Origin: an uncultured Oscillospiraceae bacterium
GTDB taxonomy: Bacteria > Bacillota > Clostridia > Oscillospirales > Oscillospiraceae
DNA length: 11,967 nucleotides
Assembly: GCA_905236265.1 (NCBI GenBank)
Contig: CAJOOV010000065.1
Location: 1-11,967, forward strand
Reading direction: 5' to 3'
The translations under genes were made by a program, and so were the position numbers. Of the stretch, positions 6,813-11,967 are shown one piece after another. Each line of letters begins with the position of its first letter. Positions within the stretch are counted from its first letter, which is position 1. The notes below the pieces were generated by a model. It did no database searches. It had not been told where the DNA came from and saw nothing but the letters and a program-made list of their open reading frames with translations.

Positions 6813-6821
6813 TGGTATGAT
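6813..6821 (+). promoter_or_regulatory. Possible extended -10 promoter of the GGDEF gene
   Basis: TGG-TATGAT is an extended -10 element (TGn plus five of six -10 matches). No good -35 box stands at the right distance. A weaker alternative is TTCTCT (6774-6779) with TATTAT (6796-6801) at 16-base spacing. Either would give a leader of about 80-105 bases. Confidence 0.35.
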
Positions 6822-6840
6822 AGACGGAACATGCCGAAGG

Positions 6841-6888
6841 CTGCCTGCTGTTTTGCTCCGGCAGGTGATAAAACGGGCGCTTTGCCCG
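6841..6888 (+). other. Two stem-loops in the leader of the GGDEF gene
   Basis: CTGCC (6841-6845) can pair with GGCAG (6860-6864), and CGGGC (6874-6878) pairs with GCCCG (6884-6888) across the loop GCTTT. Both lie between the likely promoter and the ribosome binding site. No T-run follows. I could not match the pair to a known riboswitch, including the c-di-GMP-I class. Confidence 0.4.
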
Positions 6889-6911
6889 AACAAACGAAGG
6901 GAAACAATGGT

Positions 6912-9356
6912 ATGAATTACTCAGTGATGGGTCTTATCGCCCTGCTGATTCTCCTCATTGAAAATCAGGATATTCTGTTGAACCGTGCCCGTGCCTTTGA
7001 CCGCCCCGCATGGAGGGTCTACCGCCAATTTCTGATTGCGGTTCTGGTCTACTACATCGCCGACATTCTCTGGGGCGTGGTGGAGAGTCTGCATTTGGTT
7101 GTGCTGATCTTTGCAGACACCTCCCTCTACTTTATCGCCATTGCGGCGGGGGTGGTGTGCTGGACCCGGTATGCCATCATCTTTCTGGAGGAGGAGAGCG
7201 CCTTTGGCCGCTTTTTCCTCCTCGCCGGACGGGTTACCGCCTCCCTGACGGCGCTGCTCATCGCCCTGAACGTCTTTTTCCCCATCTTCTTCACCGTGGA
7301 CGCCTCCGGCACCTACCACGCCCTTGGCGCCCGGTATGCGGCGCTGAGCTGCCAGATTCTCCTGCTGCTGCTCCTCTCCGGCTACTCCTCTGCCTCTATC
7401 CTCCGCCGCAGCGTTACGCCGGAGCAGGCGCAGCGCTACCGCACGGTGACGCTGTTCGGGCTGGTGATGGCCGTGTTTCTCTTCGGGCAGCTTCTCTATG
7501 TGTATCTGCCCCTGTACTCGCTGGCCTATCTGCTGGGCACCAGTCTGGTGCGTGCCGTTGTCATCAGCGACGAGAAGGAGGCGTACCGGAGGGAGCTGGA
7601 GGAGACGGCGAAAATCGCAGAGCTGAAGCGCTCCATCACTGCCCTGCTGGACAATATGCCCGCCATGAGTTTCTCCAAGGACGCCCACACCGGGGCGTAT
7701 CTGGCCTGCAATCAGGCGTTTGCGGACTATGCCAGAAAAAGCAGCCCCGCAGAGGTGGTGGGGCTGACGGATTACGACATTTTTGACCCACAGACGGCGG
7801 CTCACTTCGTGGCGGACGACGCAAGGGCGCTGGGTATGGAGCAGCCCCTGACCTTCTTTGAGGATGTGCTGGACGCCGCCGGGAACAGCCGCCAGTTCCA
7901 GACCACCAAGCTGAAATTCACGGATGCCGCCGGGCGGCTGTGCCTGCTGGGTATGTCCACGGACGTGACGGAGATGGTCAAGACCCGGAAGGAGCGGGAG
8001 CAGGCGCAGGCAGAGAGCGCCGTATACGAGAGCATGGTGGAGGCGCTCTCCGGGGATTATTTCAACCTGTTCTATGTGGATTTGGACACGGAGAACTATA
8101 TTGAGTACGGCCACCGGACGCAGGAGGGCTTCCGCTCATCAGAGCGCAGGGGACACAACTTCTTCCAGTCCAGCCGGAAAAACGCCCTGCGCCTGATCTA
8201 CGAGGAGGATCAGAAGGCGTTTTTAGAGGCGATGGACAAGGAGCGCATGGTGGAGGCCATTGACCAGCACGGCACCTTCCTCTATATCTACCGCCTGTTG
8301 CTGGGCGGCGTGCCCACCTATGTGAGCATGAAGGCCACCCGCATCAGCGGGGACAAAAGCCATATTATCATCGGCATCAGCAATGTCGACGCCCAGATGC
8401 GGGATCGTGCCATTGCCCAGCGGGCGAAGGAGGAGCAGAAGGCGTACCGGCGCTTTACTGCCCTGAGCGGCAATGTGATCGTGTCCTATCTGGTGGATCT
8501 GGAGCGGGAGCACTATGTGGAATTCCGTTCCACCAAGGACTATGACCAGCTGGGCATTGCCAAGGACGGAGACGGCTTCTTCCGCAGCGCCTCAGAAAAC
8601 AGCCTGAGAACGGTACACCCGGAGGATCAGGACAGGTTCCTCGCCTGCTTCACCAGAGAGAACGTGCTGGAGGAGATTGCCCGCACCGGGGTGTTTATGC
8701 TGGAATACCGGCTTCTGGCAGGAGGACTGCCCACCTATGTACATCTGAAGGCCGCCATGGTAGAGGAGGAGGGCAAGAGCTACCTCACCGTGGGACTGTT
8801 CGATGTGGATGCGCAGGTGCTCCACGAGCAGGAGTATGTCCGCAAGCTGGAGGACGCCAGACGGCTTGCCAACCGGGACGAGCTTACCGGCGTGAAGAAC
8901 AAGCACGCCTATGCAGAGGCGGAACGGGCGCTGGACGCAGCCCTTGCAGAGCATGGGGAGGCCGCCCTTGCCGTGGTCATCTGCGATTTGAACGACCTGA
9001 AGCGGGTGAACGACCGGCAGGGACACAGCGCAGGCGACCGTTATATCCGCACCGCCTGCCGTATCATCTGCAATGTGTTCAAGCACTCGCCGGTGTTCCG
9101 CATCGGGGGCGACGAGTTCGCCGTCCTCTGTCAGGGGCACGACTATGAACACATTGAAGCCCTTCTGGCCGCCGTGGAGGCGGAAAACGTGAAAAATCAG
9201 GCGACCGGAGGAGTGCAGATCGCCTGCGGCATGTCCCGCTATCAGGGCGGGGAGAGCGTGGCGGAGGTGTTCGAGCGGGCAGACCGGGAGATGTATCTGA
9301 AAAAGGCGGAGATGAAGCGCCTCGCTGTCCCGGTGGGGACAGTGGAGCGGGGCTGA
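6912..9356 (+). CDS. Membrane-bound sensor diguanylate cyclase (PAS-like modules plus GGDEF)
   Basis: An 814-residue protein expected to make cyclic di-GMP from two GTP at the membrane. Residues 1-220 hold about six or seven hydrophobic segments (for example 5-16, 38-58, 61-82, 102-125, 142-163, 178-218). A PAS-like domain follows (about 240-355, with LLDNMPAMSFSKD and ending DVTEM). Then come two modules similar to each other, 371-499 and 511-640, sharing FYVDLDTENYIEY / YLVDLEREHYVEF and RLLLGGVPTYV / RLLAGGLPTYV. The GGDEF domain (about 650-805) contains D-L-N-D-L-K-R-V-N-D, GHSAGDRYI and intact GGDEF at 732-736. The inhibitory RxxD motif expected five residues before GGDEF is missing (F-K-H-S there). 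ATG 6912 has AAGGGA upstream and begins the hydrophobic domain; an earlier in-frame start overlaps proA and its promoter. What it senses is unknown. Confidence 0.9.
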   Translation: MNYSVMGLIALLILLIENQDILLNRARAFDRPAWRVYRQFLIAVLVYYIADILWGVVESLHLVVLIFADTSLYFIAIAAGVVCWTRYAIIFLEEESAFGRFFLLAGRVTASLTALLIALNVFFPIFFTVDASGTYHALGARYAALSCQILLLLLLSGYSSASILRRSVTPEQAQRYRTVTLFGLVMAVFLFGQLLYVYLPLYSLAYLLGTSLVRAVVISDEKEAYRRELEETAKIAELKRSITALLDNMPAMSFSKDAHTGAYLACNQAFADYARKSSPAEVVGLTDYDIFDPQTAAHFVADDARALGMEQPLTFFEDVLDAAGNSRQFQTTKLKFTDAAGRLCLLGMSTDVTEMVKTRKEREQAQAESAVYESMVEALSGDYFNLFYVDLDTENYIEYGHRTQEGFRSSERRGHNFFQSSRKNALRLIYEEDQKAFLEAMDKERMVEAIDQHGTFLYIYRLLLGGVPTYVSMKATRISGDKSHIIIGISNVDAQMRDRAIAQRAKEEQKAYRRFTALSGNVIVSYLVDLEREHYVEFRSTKDYDQLGIAKDGDGFFRSASENSLRTVHPEDQDRFLACFTRENVLEEIARTGVFMLEYRLLAGGLPTYVHLKAAMVEEEGKSYLTVGLFDVDAQVLHEQEYVRKLEDARRLANRDELTGVKNKHAYAEAERALDAALAEHGEAALAVVICDLNDLKRVNDRQGHSAGDRYIRTACRIICNVFKHSPVFRIGGDEFAVLCQGHDYEHIEALLAAVEAENVKNQATGGVQIACGMSRYQGGESVAEVFERADREMYLKKAEMKRLAVPVGTVERG

Positions 9357-9412
9357 CCTGTTTTGCAGTCCCTTGCTTTTTCAGCCGGCCACATTGCCAT
9401 CTATCTGCAAAG

Positions 9413-9446
9413 GCGGCTCCTCCCTTGGGAAGAGCCGCTGAATTTT
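9413..9446 (+). terminator. Candidate terminator after the GGDEF gene
   Basis: Arms GCGGCTC (9413-9419) and GAGCCGC (9432-9438) pair over seven bases and are followed by TGAATTTT. The T-run is short and displaced by four bases, so efficiency is uncertain. It starts 57 bases after the GGDEF stop and is the only hairpin there with any T-run. Confidence 0.5.
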
Positions 9447-9626
9447 ATGCAATGATTCCTTTTCGCGTCATCACACCCTCCAGAGGCACCGGGATGTATG
9501 CGGTGCGGGTACACACGGTGAGTAGTCGATGCTGTACTCCGTGCCCTCCTCCGTCATCTCGTAGAACTTGAAGAGGACGCAATGCGGCGGCAGAGCTGCG
9601 TCTGCCGCCGCAAAGGTGTGTATCAA
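9445..9626 (-). pseudogene. Remnant of an unrecognised short gene with a frameshift
   Basis: On the minus strand the frame opening at TTG 9626 gives protein-like sequence (LIHTFAAADAALPPH, then VLFKFYEMTEEGTEYSIDYS) down to about 9510. There it must change frame by two bases to continue as RTAYIPVPLEGVMTRKGIIA, ending in TAA at 9447-9445. In the first frame it would run into a stop soon after the shift. Both halves read like coding sequence and join sensibly at Y-S-P-x-V/R-T, which suggests a small indel in a former gene. The 5' end is missing: a TAA stands directly upstream of the TTG. I do not recognise the family. This remnant, the hairpin at 9584-9611 and the terminator candidate fill most of the gap between the GGDEF and oxidoreductase genes. 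Confidence 0.45.
9584..9611. repeat. Perfect 11-bp inverted repeat
   Basis: GCGGCGGCAGA (9584-9594) and TCTGCCGCCGC (9601-9611) flank a six-base loop, GCTGCG. The stem is very GC-rich but has no T-run on either strand, so it is not a standard terminator. It lies within the open stretch of the frameshifted remnant, where it encodes A-A-A-D-A-A-L-P-P in the minus frame. Confidence 0.6.
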
Positions 9627-9663
9627 TTAACTGGGTGCAACGGAAATAGGGTTGTATCCTGCA

Positions 9664-10737
9664 TCAGCGCTCAAAGGGGATAGCGTTTCCGGTTCTGGCG
9701 CTCTCCCTGACCGCCTCCATCAGTGCCAGCACCCGGCGGGTCTCAGGGATCTTCACCAAAAAGTCCTCTTCGCCGTGGTAGGCACGGACGTAGTTCTCAA
9801 AATACTGCTCGTGGCAGGTGTCCACCTTGGGAAGCTCCTCGGTGACAATCCGTCCCTCAGGGGGAGGCCCAAAGGAGCGGGTGGGGCCGGCGGCGGTCAT
9901 GGTGCGCTTTCCGCCCACGTTGGTCAGCAGCTGGCTGGTGCGGACAATTTTACCCTCAGGGAAGAAACCGTCCACATAGGCGCTGCCCTTGTTGCCGCCT
10001 ACGAACCAGTGGCGCTCAAACCACTTGTCGTGCATCTTGTCGCTGAGGAAGTAGGTGCCAAGCTCCACCTCGGCCATAATGCCGTTGTCGAACTTCATGA
10101 GGATCTTGAAGTAGTCGTCCACTTCCTCGTTGATGACGTTGCGCAGGTCGGCAAACACAGAGGTGATTCTTGCGCCGGGCATCATCCACAGCACCTGATC
10201 CAGCAGGTGTACGCCCCAGTCAAAGAGCATTCCGCCGCCCTCGCTGACAAAGACATGCCAGTCGTGCATGTTGCCGTTGAAGCCGTAGAGCATACTCTGG
10301 ACGGTGTACACATCCCCCAGCGTTTTGGAGTCGAACACAGCCTTTGCCGTGCGGAAGTCCGGGTCAAGGCGGCGCTGGTGGTGTACGGTGAACTTCACGC
10401 CGCACTCCTGAGTAACCTTTATCATCTCGTCCAGCTCCGCCACGTTCATGGCAACGGGCTTTTCGCAGATGATGTCCTTGCCTGCACGGGCAGCCTGAAT
10501 CACCAGATCATGGTGATATTTGTTGTTTACGGCGATCAATACCACATCCACCTCGGGGTCGTTCATCAGCTCCTCGTTGGATGCGTAGCGCTTCAAGCCC
10601 TCTTTCACGTCCTCAAGCTGTTTCGGGTCGATGTCGGCAATGCCAGTCACACGGATGCCCTTCATGTTGGTGAGCATTTTCTCATGCTCATGCCCCATAA
10701 AGCCGTGGCCGATGATACCAATGCGAATGTCGTCCAT
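9664..10737 (-). CDS. Gfo/Idh/MocA family NAD(P)-dependent oxidoreductase
   Basis: A 357-residue cytosolic enzyme of the family that oxidises or reduces a hydroxyl of sugars, inositols or related compounds. The N-terminal Rossmann fold starts IRIGIIGHGFMGHEH, with the dinucleotide loop GHGFMG at 10-14 and a preceding glycine. The family's E-K-P motif is at 92-94 (catalytic lysine 93), and D-W-G-V-H-L-L-D at 173-180 supplies the usual D/H pair of the substrate site. The ATG at 10737 is well supported by AAGGAGG seven bases upstream. No sugar transporter, kinase or regulator is adjacent, so the substrate cannot be assigned. It is the only intact gene in the right-hand 2.6 kb and sits between two sets of gene remains. 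Base composition is visibly less GC-rich than that of proA or mnmE. Confidence 0.9.
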   Translation of the reverse strand: MDDIRIGIIGHGFMGHEHEKMLTNMKGIRVTGIADIDPKQLEDVKEGLKRYASNEELMNDPEVDVVLIAVNNKYHHDLVIQAARAGKDIICEKPVAMNVAELDEMIKVTQECGVKFTVHHQRRLDPDFRTAKAVFDSKTLGDVYTVQSMLYGFNGNMHDWHVFVSEGGGMLFDWGVHLLDQVLWMMPGARITSVFADLRNVINEEVDDYFKILMKFDNGIMAEVELGTYFLSDKMHDKWFERHWFVGGNKGSAYVDGFFPEGKIVRTSQLLTNVGGKRTMTAAGPTRSFGPPPEGRIVTEELPKVDTCHEQYFENYVRAYHGEEDFLVKIPETRRVLALMEAVRESARTGNAIPFER

Positions 10738-10774
10738 AAAAAAACCTCCTTCAGTTTGTCATGTGTCAGGGTCA

Positions 10775-10789
10775 ATGATATAGTATCAT
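10775..10789. promoter_or_regulatory. Candidate operator upstream of the oxidoreductase gene
   Basis: ATGATA-TAG-TATCAT is a perfect 6-3-6 inverted repeat 38 bases upstream of the oxidoreductase ATG. It overlaps the only AT-rich stretch that could serve as a minus-strand -10 region (TATGAT at 10790-10785 or TACTAT at 10785-10780). No good -35 box is seen. Repressor binding is an inference from symmetry and position. Confidence 0.35.
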
Positions 10790-10828
10790 AATAAAGCTGA
10801 AAATGCACTGTCTTCCGTTCCTTTTTCT

Positions 10829-11365
10829 TTACTTCTGTTGCATCAGTGCTTTCACATCACATGCGAATGAAATACGCAATGGGTAATTGTTGCACATCCT
10901 CGTGCTGGTTCTGTTGCTGGAGGCGAGGGCAAGTTTTCTTTCAGAAAATGCGGCAACGCCGTTAAAAAAGACACCCCCCCAGAGAACGAAAATGGTCAGA
11001 AGCTCCCGTTGGTTGATATCTGTTACAGGAAGGATGTCACTCACCTCCAGCCGCCCATAGGTAAGGGTTCCGGTCTTGTCGAAGGCAATCCTGACAACCT
11101 TTCCCATGGCCTCCAGCGCCTCGCCGGACTTGATGATAACACCGTGCTTGGCTGCCTGACCGATGGCCGCCATGATTGCGGTAGGGGTTGCCAGCACCAG
11201 AGCGCAGGGGCAGAAGACGGCCAGCACAGTGACTGCCCTGACAATATCACCGGTCACAAGGTACGCAAAAGACCCTGCAAGAAAAACGCCGCCCAGTATG
11301 GTCATGGGCCAGCCTGCAAGAAAGTCATTGATTTTCCGAACCATGCCGAGGAAATCCAGATGCAA
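10829..11365 (-). pseudogene. Heavy-metal P1B-type ATPase remnant, internally deleted and truncated
   Basis: The minus frame carries an unmistakable metal-transport ATPase core: VFCPCALVLATP (metal-binding C-P-C in a membrane helix), KHGVIIKSGEALEAMGKV, and the phosphorylation motif DKTGTLT. Around it the protein is wrong. A working pump has about 600-700 residues with an actuator domain before C-P-C and an ATP-binding domain after DKTGT; this frame has at most 178 residues. The segment just before the core, DFLAGWPMTILGGVFLAGS, resembles the first membrane helices of this subfamily, so 200 or more residues containing the actuator domain seem to have been deleted in frame near 11265. After about 10990 the sequence stops resembling an ATPase. 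The formal TTG start at 11365 has no binding site. Zinc, cadmium or cobalt would be the family's usual cargo. It cannot be functional as it stands. Confidence 0.85.
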
Positions 11366-11458
11366 ATGGCTTTCAGGTATTCATTTTTCGGGGTGCGCCA
11401 GCCATTTTGTATCGGGGGTGTCAAAAGCCTTTTTCTCAGAAAACAGGTTTTAGAAATC

Positions 11459-11506
11459 GGGTGAAATAGCATGATTTGTCATAAGGATGTTATCGATATT
11501 TCACCC
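11459..11506. repeat. 48-bp element bounded by a perfect 10-bp inverted repeat
   Basis: GGGTGAAATA (11459-11468) and TATTTCACCC (11497-11506) are exact inverted copies around a 28-base centre that holds a smaller ATGA/TCAT hairpin. It lies in the AT-richer gap between the ATPase and DUF4405 remnants (11366-11557), where I see no gene. It could be the remains of a mobile element's ends, an operator, or a folded RNA; I cannot tell which. Confidence 0.5.
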
Positions 11507-11557
11507 TATTCCCAACAAAGCCCGCTTTTGATGCCCTTCCCAACGATGTAGTTATAG

Positions 11558-11734
11558 ATGTATAAGCCCTGCACCGGAATGCTGGTGCTGTTTGTCCTCC
11601 ACCATGGGCTGAACCGACGCTGGTTTCTGGCGCTGGGCAAGGGACGGTACCCGGCAAGACGGGTGTTTCAGGACGGGCTTGATCTGCTGCTCCTTGCGTT
11701 TATGATTTTGCAGCCTCTCAGTGGAATCCTCATG
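11558..11734 (+). pseudogene. DUF4405 membrane protein remnant (C-terminal part)
   Basis: From an ATG at 11558, just after an in-frame TAG, the plus frame reads GMLVLFVLHHGLNRRWFLAL, then GKGRYPARRVFQ, a hydrophobic stretch, and SGILMS. This is the pattern of the second half of DUF4405 membrane proteins: a helix ending in H-H-x-L-N-R-x-W, the basic K-G-R-Y-x-x-R-R loop, then a helix ending S-G-I-x-M-S. The first membrane helix is absent. The frame runs without a stop into reverse-transcriptase sequence (next entry). No ribosome binding site is convincing before the ATG, so it is probably not an authentic start. Confidence 0.65.
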
Positions 11735-11967
11735 TCCAAGCCCAAAGAGGACGTACGCCGCATCAAAGCGGAGATCGGCAGTTTTCTGACTCAGAAGCTG
11801 CATTTAGAGCTGTCTGAGGAAAAGACGCTAGTCACCAAATCCACCCACAGAGCAAGATTTCTGGGCTACGATGTCAGGACAACCCCCTACACCAATCTGA
11901 CCAGAAAAACCGCAAGGGGCTGCTATGCCAGAAACTATGGTGGGCATGTCCAGCTGGAAGTTCCCAC
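11735..11967 (+). pseudogene. ltrA-like: Group II intron reverse transcriptase/maturase, 3' fragment, continuing past the window
   Basis: The same plus frame continues as KPKEDVRRIKAEIGSFLTQK, then LHLELSEEKTLVTKSTHRAR and FLGYDV. This is the hallmark segment just after the Y-A-D-D active site of group II intron-encoded proteins (I-K-x-x-I-x-x-F-L...L-x-L-S-x-E-K-T-L-I-T...A-x-F-L-G-Y). The later ARNYGGHVQLEVP fits the start of the following domain. Everything upstream, including the YADD catalytic motif, is missing and replaced by DUF4405 sequence, so this copy cannot be an active reverse transcriptase. The frame is open at the right edge of the window. Intron RNA domains V and VI, if present, would lie further right. 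Confidence 0.85.

Noticed and set aside
6519..6911. Extension of the diguanylate cyclase to an earlier in-frame ATG
   Set aside because: The extension overlaps proA on the other strand and the divergent promoter region, and its translation does not look like protein. The membrane domain starts cleanly at 6912.
6828..6911. c-di-GMP-I riboswitch in the leader of the cyclase gene
   Set aside because: A CTCCGG-x-AGGT-like string is present, but the conserved 5' half of the aptamer is not, and the leader is too short for the full fold.
6921..8114. Minus-strand open frame (397 codons) opposite the diguanylate cyclase
   Set aside because: Its rich content of H, Q, G and R is typical of an antisense shadow, and the opposite strand encodes clear membrane and PAS-like domains.
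9652..10791. Plus-strand open frame (379 codons) opposite the oxidoreductase
   Set aside because: It is antisense to a well-supported gene with an ideal ribosome binding site, has no binding site of its own and shows no known motifs.
10844..10920. Alternative minus frame with QQQNQHEDVQQLPIAYFIRM before a stop
   Set aside because: It opens only a short distance upstream after a stop codon and resembles no family I know. It may be a scrap of another remnant, but the evidence is too thin to annotate.
1..11967. CRISPR array, toxin-antitoxin pair, prophage or complete insertion sequence
   Set aside because: No regularly spaced repeats, Cas-like genes, paired small genes with strong signals or transposase with terminal repeats were found on either strand. 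The only mobile-element sequence is the maturase fragment at the right edge.

Overview
The window looks like the chromosome of a GC-rich gut-type Firmicute, probably in or near the Oscillospiraceae. The evidence is family-level resemblance, Firmicute-style strong ribosome binding sites, a Firmicute LexA/DinR operator (GAACATATGTTC), and a tRNA gene without an encoded CCA end. No species can be named from sequence alone.

Left half (1-9356) is ordinary, dense and intact. After a terminator and the last codons of an upstream gene come azlC-azlD (branched-chain amino acid exporter, 4-base overlap) and prfC (release factor 3), each with a visible promoter. Next is a lone DUF4130/TIGR03915-type putative DNA-repair gene with a near-textbook promoter whose start-point region is covered by a perfect SOS box. 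A 15-bp bidirectional hairpin then separates it from three minus-strand units: tRNA-Leu(UAG) with its own consensus promoter, and the translationally coupled pair proA-mnmE. Divergent from proA is a large membrane-bound diguanylate cyclase with one PAS-like and two mutually duplicated sensory modules ahead of an intact GGDEF domain.

Right part (9357-11967) is different. It has one intact gene, a Gfo/Idh/MocA-family oxidoreductase. Around it lie remains: a frameshifted short reading frame, a heavy-metal P-type ATPase reduced to a small in-frame core that seems to have lost both internal and terminal parts, a 48-bp inverted-repeat element, and an in-frame fusion between the end of a DUF4405 membrane protein and the 3' part of a group II intron reverse transcriptase/maturase that runs off the window. 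This reads as a decay zone shaped by mobile-element activity and deletion.

The items most worth following are the SOS-controlled orphan DUF4130 gene, the doubly deleted ATPase, and the DUF4405-maturase chimera. I do not see a complete, clearly new multi-gene system here.
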